64,000 nucleotides of DNA, taken from Niveispirillum sp943370215. GTDB lineage: Bacteria > Pseudomonadota > Alphaproteobacteria > Azospirillales > Azospirillaceae. Where the stretch lies: positions 1-64,000 of the forward strand of contig CALRQC020000011.1 of assembly GCA_943370215.1 (NCBI GenBank), given 5' to 3'. The notes under the pieces were generated by a model. The model was given only the letters and a program-made list of their open reading frames with translations, was not told the DNA's origin and ran no database searches. Made by a program: the position numbers and the translations under genes. Below, one piece after another: positions 50,918-59,444 of this stretch (positions within the stretch are counted from its first letter, which is position 1; each line of letters begins with the position of its first letter).

Positions 50918-52524
50918 GACGGAGCTATCACGTGGCGGACGATGGGGGCATCCGGCCCCAGATGAAAGGCACGCACCGCCTCCTGGTTTTCCCGGTCGGC
51001 ATGGGTGACGCGTTCATGCTGGCGCAGATGTTCCAGCCAGCTTTCCAGCACAAAGCTTTCCACCATGCGGCCCGGCTCGGCCGCATCCTCATACAGGCCC
51101 CAACTGATGGCACCGTCGCGGTGGCGGATGCGGCGCAGCACCTGCATGGCGGCGCTGAAATCCGCCACCCTGGCCGGATCGACCCGGTATTCAACGGTAA
51201 TCATCACCGGTCCCCGGTCCGCCGGCATGTCAGCCACCGCCAGCGGGACCGGCCAATGGGAGGATGGGGTCAGATTGCCTGCCCCTTCCCCGCTGATCCG
51301 CCAGCGCAGCGCCAGAATCAGGGCCAGGATCTGGCCCGTTGCCGCCACCATCAGGGTCATGGGAATGCCCAGATGCCCGGCCAGCGTGCCCCAAAGCGTG
51401 CTACCCGCTGCCATGGAACCCTGGAAGACCAGCAGATTGACGGCCAGCGCCCTTGCCTTCACCCAGGCCGGCACCGCCATCTGGGCGGCGACGTTAAAGC
51501 TGGAGAGCATGGCGATCCAGCCCATGCCGGCCAGCGCCATGGCGCCTGCCGCCTCCCCAAAGTTCCGCGCATGGGCCAGCCCGACGGCGACCAGGGCGAA
51601 CAGGATGGTGGCCCCGATGGTCAGGCCGTTGGCACCCGTCCGCGCCCGCACATGCGGCAACAGCACCGCCCCCAGCACGGCCCCCGCCCCCATGCAGCCC
51701 AGCAGCCCGCCATAGGCGGCAGGGCCCAGCCCCAGTTCCCGCCGGGCGATGATGGGCACAAAGGCCCAGAGCGCGCTGGCAAACAGGAAGAAACCGATGG
51801 AACGGATCAGCACCGTCTGCAGGGCTGGTGAATGCCGTGCATAGCGCGCCCCGGCCCGCAAGGCGCCGAAGAAGCGCTCTGCCGGCAAGGTGGGGGCGGC
51901 CACCTGCCGCCGCCACGCCACCAGCACCACCATCACGCCCAACACCGACAGGGCATTCAGGGCGAAGACGGCAGGGGTGCCGGCCGCCGCGATGATGAAA
52001 CCGCCCAGCGCCGGGCCGATGGCGCGGGAAATATTGATGCCCAGGCTGTTCAGCGCCACCGCATCGGGCAAGGCCGGTCGCGGCACCAGTTCCGGTACGA
52101 TGGCCTGAAACGCGGGCGCGGACAGCGCCGCCCCGGTGGCAATGGCGAAGGTCAGCGCCAGCAGCACCAGCGGCCCGGTCAGCCCCATGAAGGTCAAGGT
52201 TGCCAGCAAGCCGGCACAGACCAGTGCCCAAAGCTGGGCCCCGATCAGCAGGCGGCGGCGATCGACAATATCAGCCAGCGCCCCACCCGGGAGGGCGAAC
52301 AGGAACATGGGCAGGGTGGTGGCCGCCTGTACCAGGGCCACCATGATCGGCGCCTCGGACAGGCTGGTCATCAACCAGCCGGCCCCGGCATCATGCATCC
52401 AGGTGCCGACATTGGAAACGATGGTGGCAATCCACAGCGCCCGGAACAGCGGCAGGTGCAGGGGGCCGGGGGTGGCGGACGGGGACGGTGGCGGGGGGAC
52501 GGATGGCGATGTTGCAGCTTCCAT
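50914..52524 (-). CDS. MFS exporter (MFS_3 / transmembrane secretion effector family)
   Basis: The 536-residue protein has 12 transmembrane helices of the MFS_3 (EntS-like) type, with RALWIATIVSNVGTWMHDAG, PALPDAVALNSLGINISRAI and GPALGGFIIAAAGTP. A cytoplasmic C-terminal domain of about 100 residues follows, with VEYRVDPARVADFSAAMQVL and RHRDGAISWGLYEDAAEPGR. This resembles the ABM dimeric alpha-beta barrel usually fused to this family. It should export a small molecule. It lies between the DoxX gene (1 base away) and the porin gene (4-base overlap), so the three form an operon. Confidence 0.9.
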   Translation of the reverse strand: MEAATSPSVPPPPSPSATPGPLHLPLFRALWIATIVSNVGTWMHDAGAGWLMTSLSEAPIMVALVQAATTLPMFLFALPGGALADIVDRRRLLIGAQLWALVCAGLLATLTFMGLTGPLVLLALTFAIATGAALSAPAFQAIVPELVPRPALPDAVALNSLGINISRAIGPALGGFIIAAAGTPAVFALNALSVLGVMVVLVAWRRQVAAPTLPAERFFGALRAGARYARHSPALQTVLIRSIGFFLFASALWAFVPIIARRELGLGPAAYGGLLGCMGAGAVLGAVLLPHVRARTGANGLTIGATILFALVAVGLAHARNFGEAAGAMALAGMGWIAMLSSFNVAAQMAVPAWVKARALAVNLLVFQGSMAAGSTLWGTLAGHLGIPMTLMVAATGQILALILALRWRISGEGAGNLTPSSHWPVPLAVADMPADRGPVMITVEYRVDPARVADFSAAMQVLRRIRHRDGAISWGLYEDAAEPGRMVESFVLESWLEHLRQHERVTHADRENQEAVRAFHLGPDAPIVRHVIAPS

Positions 52525-52525
52525 G

Positions 52526-52945
52526 TCACACCCCCCGCCGCCGGCATGACAGGATGGCGGCCAGCACCAGCCCGCCGATCAACCCGCCATGTTCCAGGAA
52601 AGTATTGCGTTCGTGAAAGCGGGCCATCGGGTCGGCGATGGTCCAGAACGGATGGGCGATCAGGGTGGCGAGCGCGGTGAACACCCCCAGCGCCCCCGCC
52701 CCCAACCAGGCAAACCGCCCCCAGATCAACAGCACCGATCCGCCGATCTGCACCAGCACCGTGGCGATGACGGTGAGCCAAGCCGGTTCCAGCCCGAAAT
52801 GCGCGGCTTCAGCCAGGGCGCCCTGGATGTCGAACAGCTTGGCGATGCCGCTGGTCCAGAAGGGCAGCGTCAGCAGCATACGCGCCGCCAGATCAAACCA
52901 GGGTGCGGTGAGCAGGGAGGCCAGAGGGGCCGGCGTGTCGCGCAT
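52526..52945 (-). CDS. DoxX family membrane protein
   Basis: The 139-residue protein has four transmembrane helices, with RMLLTLPFWTSGIAKLFDIQ, LGAGALGVFTALATLIAHPF and HGGLIGGLVLAAILSC. It includes the DoxX landmarks FWTIADPMARFHERNTFLEH. Family members link to thiosulfate-quinone or other redox reactions, but most are uncharacterised. It is the first gene of the minus-strand operon with an MFS exporter and a porin. A palindromic repeat copy lies about 80 bases upstream of its start. Confidence 0.9.
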   Translation of the reverse strand: MRDTPAPLASLLTAPWFDLAARMLLTLPFWTSGIAKLFDIQGALAEAAHFGLEPAWLTVIATVLVQIGGSVLLIWGRFAWLGAGALGVFTALATLIAHPFWTIADPMARFHERNTFLEHGGLIGGLVLAAILSCRRRGV

Positions 52946-53028
52946 GGGTGGGGGCTTTCGGTTGGGGGCTGTTCGTTGGCAGCCATCACAGGGCGCTCAG
53001 CGAAGGGGGCTTCCCGCTCAACATCTCG

Positions 53029-53112
53029 CCGTCACCCCGGCGAAGGCCGGGGTCCAGCTTGTAGAGCAATGCGCCCTTTGATTCTGGACCCCGGCCTTCG
53101 CCGGGGTGACGG
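53029..53112. repeat. Palindromic intergenic repeat, copy 2
   Basis: Perfect 29-base inverted arms (53029-53057 and 53084-53112) surround a 26-base centre unlike that of copies 1 and 3. It lies between the amidohydrolase gene end and the DoxX gene start on the minus strand. Confidence 0.94.
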
Positions 53113-53170
53113 TTGATGAGAGAGCCTAGGAATGGGCGTGACGTTGGAAACGATATGGCAGAAAGACGCC

Positions 53171-55123
53171 TCACACCGCCCAGCACCCGCACCCGAACGC
53201 CCCCCAGAACCCGCCGGCATCCGCCGTCGGCACGTTGGCGCCCAGGGCCGCCGCATGGTCATGCCCATGGACCCCGCAGGCAGATGCACAGCCGCAGAGC
53301 GAGCCCATTTTCAGCAGTTTGCCATCCTTGTCCCGCGCCGGCTGGTAATAGCCGCCGAAGGTGGCGACCGGCGACCAGTCGGGCATCGGCTTGGGCAGGG
53401 CCGGGGCCAGCGGGCCGTAATCACCAGCCCCATGCACCACCTTGCCGCCCAGCAGGGTCAGGACCGAGGTGATGTGCAGGATCTCGCTTTCCGGCACGCT
53501 AAAATAATCGTCTGACAGCACCACCAGATCGGCCAACTGGCCCTGCTTCACCTGCCCCTTCTTGCCCTGTTCGTTGGAGAACCAAGTATTGGCCTCCGTC
53601 CACAGGCGGAGCGCCGTTTCCCGGTCCAGCCGGTTGGTGTTGGGGTAGAGCGACAGGCCGCCCACCGTCCGCCCCGTCACCAGCCAGGACAGGGAGACCC
53701 AGGGGTTATAGCTGGCAACACGGGTGGCATCCGTCCCCGCCCCCACCGGCACGCCGGCTGCCAGCATCTTGGCAATCGGCGGGGTCGCCTCGGCCGCCTT
53801 GGCACCATAGCGTTCGACGAAATATTCACCCTGATAGGCCATGCGGTGCTGCACGGCGATGCCGCCGCCCAGGGCCGCAATGCGGTCGATATTGCGCTGA
53901 TCGATGGTTTCGGCATGATCGAAGAACCAGTGCAGCCCGTCAAAGGGCACATCCCGGTTCACCTTTTCGAACACATCCAGCGCGCGGGTGATGGTTTCGT
54001 TGTAGGTGGCGTGCAATCGCCAGGGCCAGCGATTTTCCACCAGCAGACGCACCACCGGTTCCAGGTCGCTTTCCATATTGGGCGGCATCTCCGGCCGCTC
54101 CACCCGGAAATCCTCAAAATCGGCGGCGGAATAGACCAGCATTTCACCGGCGCCATTATGGCGATAGGTATCGTCGCCCTGGCCCGGCTTCACCTGTTTC
54201 GACCAGCCGGCGAAATCTGCCAGTTCCTGTTTCGGCTTCTGGGTGAACAGGTTGTAGGAGATGCGCAGTGTCAGCTCGCCATCGCCATGCAGCTTCTCAA
54301 TGATCTGGTAATCGTCCGGGTAATTCTGGAAGCCGCCACCGGCATCAATCACCCCGGTCACGCCCAGCCGGTTCATTTCCCGCATGAAATGGCGGGTGGA
54401 ATTAAGCTGATATTCCGGGGCCAGCTTCGGCCCCTTGGCCAGCGTGGAATAAAGGATGGTGGCGTTGGGCTTGGCCAGCAGCAGGCCCGTCGGCTCCCCA
54501 TTGCCATCGCGGATGATCTCCCCACCCGGCGGGTTGGGCGTGTCGCGGGTATAGCCGACAACGCGCAGGGCCGCCCGGTTCAGCAGCGCCCGGTCATAAA
54601 GGTGCAGGATGAAGACCGGGGTTTCCGGGGCCGCCTGGTTGATTTCCTCCAGCGTCGGCAGGCGTTTTTCGGCGAACTGATGTTCGGTGAAGCCACCAAC
54701 AACCCGCACCCATTGCGGCGGCGGCGTCACCTCGGCCTGTTTCTTCAGCATGGCCATGGCGTCGGCCAGGGTGGGCACCCCGTCCCAGCGCAATTCCATA
54801 TTGTAATTCAGCCCACCCCGGATGATGTGCATATGGCTGTCGATCAGGCCGGGGATGACGCGGCGGCCCTTGGCATCGATGATCGTGGCATCGGGGGCTG
54901 CCGCCGCGCGTACCTCTGCTTCCGACCCGACGGCCAGGAAGCGCCCGTCGCGGATGGCGACCGCCTGGGCCTGCGGGTTGGCGCGGTCCAGCGTGGTGAT
55001 CTTGGCGTTGGTGAGGATCAGATCGGTGCCGGGCATGGCAGCTCTCCCAGGGTCGGCAAGGAACGGGGTGATGAAAAGGGATGCGGCACCCGCCAGGGTG
55101 CCGCGACGCGTCGGCCCGGTCAT
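53171..55123 (-). CDS. Exported YtcJ-type amidohydrolase with Cys/His-rich tail
   Basis: The 650-residue metal-dependent amidohydrolase (YtcJ-like) carries DAKGRRVIPGLIDSHMHIIR with the HxH metal site, LHWFFDHAETIDQRN, VQHRMAYQGEYFVERY and VPVGAGTDATRVASYNPW. The N-terminus TRRGTLAGAASLFITPFLAD looks like a twin-arginine signal, implying export of the folded metalloenzyme. The last 45 residues are unusual: GSLCGCASACGVHGHDHAAA and, at the end, FGCGCWAV, with five cysteines and three histidines in all. They could form a metal-binding or disulfide-linked tail. Its start overlaps the XapX gene stop by 4 bases. The substrate is unknown. Confidence 0.92.
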   Translation of the reverse strand: MTGPTRRGTLAGAASLFITPFLADPGRAAMPGTDLILTNAKITTLDRANPQAQAVAIRDGRFLAVGSEAEVRAAAAPDATIIDAKGRRVIPGLIDSHMHIIRGGLNYNMELRWDGVPTLADAMAMLKKQAEVTPPPQWVRVVGGFTEHQFAEKRLPTLEEINQAAPETPVFILHLYDRALLNRAALRVVGYTRDTPNPPGGEIIRDGNGEPTGLLLAKPNATILYSTLAKGPKLAPEYQLNSTRHFMREMNRLGVTGVIDAGGGFQNYPDDYQIIEKLHGDGELTLRISYNLFTQKPKQELADFAGWSKQVKPGQGDDTYRHNGAGEMLVYSAADFEDFRVERPEMPPNMESDLEPVVRLLVENRWPWRLHATYNETITRALDVFEKVNRDVPFDGLHWFFDHAETIDQRNIDRIAALGGGIAVQHRMAYQGEYFVERYGAKAAEATPPIAKMLAAGVPVGAGTDATRVASYNPWVSLSWLVTGRTVGGLSLYPNTNRLDRETALRLWTEANTWFSNEQGKKGQVKQGQLADLVVLSDDYFSVPESEILHITSVLTLLGGKVVHGAGDYGPLAPALPKPMPDWSPVATFGGYYQPARDKDGKLLKMGSLCGCASACGVHGHDHAAALGANVPTADAGGFWGAFGCGCWAV

Positions 55124-55377
55124 GTCGGGCGGCCTTCATTGTCCTGCGCGTCCGGCAGCCGGCCCATCACATGGTTGGCACAGCCGGTGCGCAGGTAGGA
55201 GACAACGGACTCACCGCCCCACAGCCGCTTGGCCACGGGAACCACCTGTTCACCCAGCAGGATGCCCAGCAGCCCGATCAACGCGATGGTGGGCGGCGCG
55301 GGGGAGCGCACATTCAACAGGCTGTAGATCACACCGACCAGCAGCCCGGCGGCAAGCGAGAGGAGATAGGGCTTCAT
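55120..55377 (-). CDS. XapX domain membrane protein
   Basis: This 85-residue protein matches the XapX (DUF1427) domain: SLAAGLLVGVIYSLLNVRSP, then TIALIGLLGILLGEQVVPVA. It has two short transmembrane helices and a hydrophilic C-terminal tail. XapX genes often precede exported amidohydrolases, as here (4-base overlap). The biochemical role is unknown. ATG 55377 is chosen because the domain starts there. Upstream in-frame sequence runs into the palindromic repeat. Confidence 0.9.
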   Translation of the reverse strand: MKPYLLSLAAGLLVGVIYSLLNVRSPAPPTIALIGLLGILLGEQVVPVAKRLWGGESVVSYLRTGCANHVMGRLPDAQDNEGRPT

Positions 55378-55459
55378 GGGCGGCGGGCTCCTGGGTGGGG
55401 TAGTACGTAACTTCCCGGCGGGGTTGAAACATGGCTGTCCGCAACCGTCCCCTTTTTCC

Positions 55460-55546
55460 ACCGTCACCCCGGCGAAGGCCGGGGTCCAGGGGCCGCAAGC
55501 ACCTTGCTCTACGATACTGGACCCCGGCCTTCGCCGGGGTGACGGT
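55460..55546. repeat. Palindromic intergenic repeat, copy 3
   Basis: Perfect 30-base inverted arms (55460-55489 and 55517-55546) surround a 27-base centre. The centre shares TTGCTCTACGATA and the GGGCC start with copy 1, so these two are closest relatives. It lies between the isochorismatase-like and XapX genes. Confidence 0.95.
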
Positions 55547-55579
55547 AGGGGGCGGAAACGGCCCGCTAAAACAATCACT

Positions 55580-55627
55580 CACAAAAGCAGGCCTGGCCGG
55601 AGAAGCAGTGCCTCCACCGGCCAGGCC
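55580..55627 (-). terminator. Terminator after the YcaC-like hydrolase gene
   Basis: Reading on the minus strand, GGCCTGGCCGG (55627-55617) pairs with CCGGCCAGGCC (55600-55590) around a 16-base loop, followed by TGCTTTTGTG. It starts about a dozen bases after the hydrolase stop (55639). Confidence 0.7.
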
Positions 55628-55638
55628 CCCAACATCCC

Positions 55639-56298
55639 TCAATGCGCGCCTTCGGACGCACCAAACATGGTCTTGGCGTAGATGATGCCCAGCCCATAGG
55701 CGCCGCCGAACTTCTTGGCGATACCGGTGGTCATGTCATAGGTCTCGGTACGGGCCCAATCGCGCTGCAATTCCAGCATGTACTGAAGCGAGGTCATCGG
55801 GCGGACGCCGGCCTGCACCATGCGATCCATGGCGCGGTCATGCGCTTCGGTGGAAACGTCGCCGCAGGCATCGGCGATCACATAGACCTCATAGCCCTGG
55901 GCCAGCGCCGACAGGGTGGGGCCGACGATACAGACAGACGTCCACAGGCCGCAGAACACCAGGCGACCCTTGCCGATCTTGTTCACTTCCTCGATCACCG
56001 GGGCATCTTCCCAGGTGTTCATGGAGGTGCGATCCAGCAGCTTCTGACCGGGGAAAGCCTCGGTGATCTCGGCGAACATCGGGCCGGAGAAGCTCTTTTC
56101 CGCCACGGTGGTCAGGATGGTGGAAACACCGAAGCCCTTGGCGGCATGGGCCACCAGGGCGGCATTGTTGCGCAGCTCCACCGCATCGATTGACTTGGTC
56201 GCAAAGGCCATCTGCGACTGGAAATCGATCATGATCAGCGTGTGGTCCTGGGGGGACAGCAGCAGCGGGCCGGGCGTCGGGGTGGCTTTGATGGACAT
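55639..56298 (-). CDS. Isochorismatase-fold hydrolase, YcaC-like
   Basis: The 219-residue cysteine hydrolase has the isochorismatase fold. The YcaC-type triad is visible: Asp25 in LIMIDFQSQM, Lys86 in FPGQKLLDRTSMNTWED and Cys123 in CGLWTSVCIVGPTL. The usual cis-peptide region precedes the cysteine. True isochorismate activity is unlikely, because YcaC relatives have unknown amide or ester substrates. ATG 56298 is used since AAGGA lies 9 bases upstream. A terminator follows its stop. The gene often neighbours XapX and exported amidohydrolases, so it may share a pathway with them. Confidence 0.92.
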   Translation of the reverse strand: MSIKATPTPGPLLLSPQDHTLIMIDFQSQMAFATKSIDAVELRNNAALVAHAAKGFGVSTILTTVAEKSFSGPMFAEITEAFPGQKLLDRTSMNTWEDAPVIEEVNKIGKGRLVFCGLWTSVCIVGPTLSALAQGYEVYVIADACGDVSTEAHDRAMDRMVQAGVRPMTSLQYMLELQRDWARTETYDMTTGIAKKFGGAYGLGIIYAKTMFGASEGAH

Positions 56299-56666
56299 GG
56301 GATCGGTTCCTTCAAGGGTTGCAGGCATGGGTGGGCCTTGCCAGAAGCGCTATGGCCCTGATCATTGCGGCATCGTGTTTGAAATGCTGAACAGTGCTGG
56401 TCGATTATGTTCGCCGCTGATCTTAACCAGTTTGGCGTCGGTTGCTTGTTCGGATTGCTGGGCTTTAGAACTTTTAACAGCGAACCATTCCACCCCTGGA
56501 CCATTAGCCAATGTCCGTGGGACAGAGCGGTGGGCATGAAAAAAGGGCCCGCGCTGCCGCAGGCCCTTTTGCAAAATGGTACAAATCTCTGGAGCGGGCT
56601 GCCATTTAGTCGGAACCGCAGCCCGCTCCCGCTTTGTCTGTCCGCAAGCGGATTGACGCCCAGATA
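56299..56666. other. Intergenic region between YcaC-like and liuD genes
   Basis: These 368 bases hold no convincing gene. They contain the hydrolase promoter region (not placed) and two hairpins that probably end the liu operon transcript. A copy of AAAGGGCC with its complement and a 12-base GC-rich stem account for the right half. The left half (56340-56520) shows no clear structure. Confidence 0.6.
56537..56629 (-). terminator. Double terminator of the leucine-degradation operon
   Basis: On the minus strand the first hairpin is GGAGCGGGCTGC/GCAGCCCGCTCC (56629-56618/56602-56591, loop 15). The second is AAAAGGGCC/GGCCCTTTT (56570-56562/56549-56541), followed by an uninterrupted T-run. It lies about 40 bases past the liuD stop. 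The second stem is a good intrinsic terminator for this strand. Confidence 0.85.
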
Positions 56667-58655
56667 TCAGGCTGCCTCAAACCCCACCAGTTCCACACCT
56701 TCCGCCACCTGATCGCCCACCTGATAGCGCAGATGCGTCACTGTGCCGTCGGAGGGGGCCTTCAGCATATGTTCCATCTTCATCGCCTCCAGCACGATGA
56801 CCGGCTGGCCCTTGGCAACCGCCGCCCCTTCTTCCACCAGCAGGGCAATCACCTTGCCCGGCATCGGGGCGGTCAGGCGGCCGTGGCTGCCGGCATCGCC
56901 ATGGCTGCCGGCATGGGGGTCAACCAGCAATAACCTTTGGGTGCCGCCGGCATGGAACAGGGTCACCCCCTCCCCATCCCGTACCCAGCGCGCCGTCAGC
57001 CGTTGGTCATCCAGGCGCAGGGTCAGGGCGCCATCGGCGGCCAAGGTGGCATCCCGCACCTGCATTTCCCGACCACCGGCCTGGATGGCAAAGCCATCAC
57101 GCCGCCAGCCGATGGTAACGGGGAGGCTCGCCGCCGCCTCCCCAGGTTCGCGCCATTCCACCCGGTCCTGCGCCGGCAGGTTCAGCAGCAAACCACCGAC
57201 CGCGTCCCATGGATCGGTCGCACCCATCTTGCGGCGGGACAGTGCCAGCCCCAGGCTGGCGAGCGCCAGTACATCCGCCGCCGGTGCGGCGTGTGGCGGC
57301 AACAGATCGTCGCCATAGCGCTCAATAAAGCGCGTATCCAGATCCGCCGTCAGAAAGCCCGGATGGGCAGCGATGGCGGAGAGGAACGGCACATTGGCGT
57401 TCAGTCCGCCAATTTCCGTTGCCGCCAGCGCCCGGCGCAGCCGCTGCACGGCGGACGCGCGGTCGCGGTCCCAGACGATCAGCTTGGCGATCATCGGGTC
57501 GTAATGGATGGAAATGGCGTCACCCGCACGCACGCCCGTATCCACCCGCACATGCGGCCCCGCTTCGGGGAAGCGCAGATGGCTCAGCCGGCCCGTCTGT
57601 GGCAGGAAGCCCTTGGCCGGGTCTTCGGCGTAAAGCCGCACCTCAATAGCATGGCCGTTGATCGCCAGTTGGTCCTGGCGCAGCGGCAACGGCTCCCCCG
57701 CCGCCACCCGCAATTGCCATTCCACCAGATCCTGGCCGGTAATGGCCTCCGTCACCGGATGTTCCACTTGAAGGCGGGTGTTCATCTCCATGAAATAAAA
57801 GGAATTATCGCTATCCAGCAAGAACTCCACCGTGCCGGCACCAACATAGCCGATGGCCTGGGCCGCCGCCACCGCCGCCGCCCCCATGCGGGCGCGGATG
57901 GCGGGGTCCATGCCGGGGGCCGGCGCCTCCTCCACCACCTTCTGGTGCCGGCGCTGGATGGAGCAGTCGCGTTCGAACAGATAGACGCAATCACCCTTTC
58001 TGTCGGCGAAGACCTGGATTTCCACATGGCGCGGGCGGGCCAGATATTTTTCGATCAGCACCCTGTCATCGCCGAAACTGGCTTTCGCCTCCCGCTTGGC
58101 CGACGCCAAGGCGGCAGGAAATTCCGCCGCTGATTCCGCCACCTTCATGCCCTTGCCGCCACCGCCGGCAGAGGCCTTGATCAGCACGGGGAAGCCGATG
58201 CGCGCCGCCTCTGCCGCCAATAACGCTTCATCCTGGTCAGCGCCGTGATAACCCGGCACCAGGGGCACGCCGGCCCCTTCCATCAGGGCCTTGGCTTCTG
58301 ACTTGCCGCCCATGGCGCGGATGGCGCTGGCCGGCGGGCCGATGAAGACCAGCCCGGCAGCATCCACCGCCTCGGCAAAAGCGGCATTTTCCGACAGGAA
58401 GCCGTAACCGGGATGGATGGCATCCGCCCCCGCCGCCTTGGCCGCCGCAATGATGCGCTCGCCCAGCAGATAGCTTTCGCGTGCCGGGGCCGGGCCGATA
58501 TGCACCGCCCGGTCGGCCATGGCCACATGCATTGCATCGGCATCCGCATCGGAATAAACCGCCACGGTGGACAGGCCCAGCCGGCGGGCGGTGCGGATCA
58601 CCCGGCAGGCGATCTCACCCCGGTTGGCGATCAGAACAGAGTTGATCCGGCTCAT
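56667..58655 (-). CDS. liuD: Methylcrotonyl-CoA carboxylase biotin-containing subunit
   Basis: The alpha subunit (662 residues) carries biotin carboxylase and biotin carrier domains for carboxylation of 3-methylcrotonyl-CoA in leucine breakdown. It begins SVLIANRGEIACRVIRTARR. ATP-grasp landmarks are ASAGGGGKGMKVAE and FMEMNTRLQVEHPVTEAITG. The carrier domain ends with the biotin site VLEAMKMEHMLKAP. ATG 58655 overlaps the liuC stop (ATGA). The operon context assigns it to methylcrotonyl-CoA and not propionyl- or acetyl-CoA. Confidence 0.95.
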   Translation of the reverse strand: MSRINSVLIANRGEIACRVIRTARRLGLSTVAVYSDADADAMHVAMADRAVHIGPAPARESYLLGERIIAAAKAAGADAIHPGYGFLSENAAFAEAVDAAGLVFIGPPASAIRAMGGKSEAKALMEGAGVPLVPGYHGADQDEALLAAEAARIGFPVLIKASAGGGGKGMKVAESAAEFPAALASAKREAKASFGDDRVLIEKYLARPRHVEIQVFADRKGDCVYLFERDCSIQRRHQKVVEEAPAPGMDPAIRARMGAAAVAAAQAIGYVGAGTVEFLLDSDNSFYFMEMNTRLQVEHPVTEAITGQDLVEWQLRVAAGEPLPLRQDQLAINGHAIEVRLYAEDPAKGFLPQTGRLSHLRFPEAGPHVRVDTGVRAGDAISIHYDPMIAKLIVWDRDRASAVQRLRRALAATEIGGLNANVPFLSAIAAHPGFLTADLDTRFIERYGDDLLPPHAAPAADVLALASLGLALSRRKMGATDPWDAVGGLLLNLPAQDRVEWREPGEAAASLPVTIGWRRDGFAIQAGGREMQVRDATLAADGALTLRLDDQRLTARWVRDGEGVTLFHAGGTQRLLLVDPHAGSHGDAGSHGRLTAPMPGKVIALLVEEGAAVAKGQPVIVLEAMKMEHMLKAPSDGTVTHLRYQVGDQVAEGVELVGFEAA

Positions 58656-59431
58656 TTCACCCATCCCGGTTTCCGCTTGTCAAAGAAACTGGCCAGCCCT
58701 TCGCGGCCTTCATCCCCCGCCCTGGCATCGGCAATGCGAGCGGCGGTGTCGGCCACCATGGCATCGGTCACCGGACCATCGACCGCACGGATCAGGCCCT
58801 TGGCAGCCGCCAGCGCCAATGGCCCGCCGGCCAGCAGATTGGCAATGTGACGTTCGACGGCAGCGTCCAGATCGTCAGGCCCCACCACCTCATGCACCAG
58901 CCCCAACTGATGGGCTTCCCCAGCACCGAACCGCTCAGCGGTCAGGAAATAGCGGCGGCAGGCCCTGGCCCCCATGGCGGCCACCACATAGGGGCCGATG
59001 GTGGCGGGGATCAGGCCCAGCCGTACCTCCGTCAAGGCAAACTGCACGGCATCCGCCGCGATTGCGATATCGCAAGCCGCCACCAGCCCTACCGCCCCGG
59101 CAAAGCAATGGCCGTGGATCACGGCCAGGGTCGGCTTGGGGCATTCATTCAGGGTGCGCAGCATGGTCGCCAAGCCCATGGCGTCGGCGACATTTTCCTC
59201 CCGGCTGTAGCTGGCCATTCGGCGCATCCAGTTCAGATCGCCACCGGCGGAAAAGCTCTTGCCCGCCCCGCGCAGCACGATGACGCGCACGGCGGGATCG
59301 TTGCCCAACTGCTGGAAAATGCCGGTCAAGTCGGCAATGACCACATCATTGAAGGCGTTATGTACCTCCGGGCGGTTCAGCGTAACGGTGGCCACACCGC
59401 GCGGATCGATGGATGTAATGATATCGCTCAT
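58652..59431 (-). CDS. liuC: Methylglutaconyl-CoA hydratase (enoyl-CoA hydratase family)
   Basis: This crotonase-fold enzyme of about 259 residues hydrates 3-methylglutaconyl-CoA to HMG-CoA. It shows VTLNRPEVHNAFND, VIVLRGAGKSFSAGGDLNWM and IHGHCFAGAVGLVAACDIAI, and ends FFDKRKPGWVK as in liuC/AUH-type hydratases. ATG 59431 fits the ribosome site GGGGGA better than ATG 59437, which adds two residues. The gene lies between the two carboxylase subunit genes, overlapping liuD by 4 bases. Confidence 0.93.
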   Translation of the reverse strand: MSDIITSIDPRGVATVTLNRPEVHNAFNDVVIADLTGIFQQLGNDPAVRVIVLRGAGKSFSAGGDLNWMRRMASYSREENVADAMGLATMLRTLNECPKPTLAVIHGHCFAGAVGLVAACDIAIAADAVQFALTEVRLGLIPATIGPYVVAAMGARACRRYFLTAERFGAGEAHQLGLVHEVVGPDDLDAAVERHIANLLAGGPLALAAAKGLIRAVDGPVTDAMVADTAARIADARAGDEGREGLASFFDKRKPGWVK

Positions 59432-59444
59432 CGCCATTCCCCCA

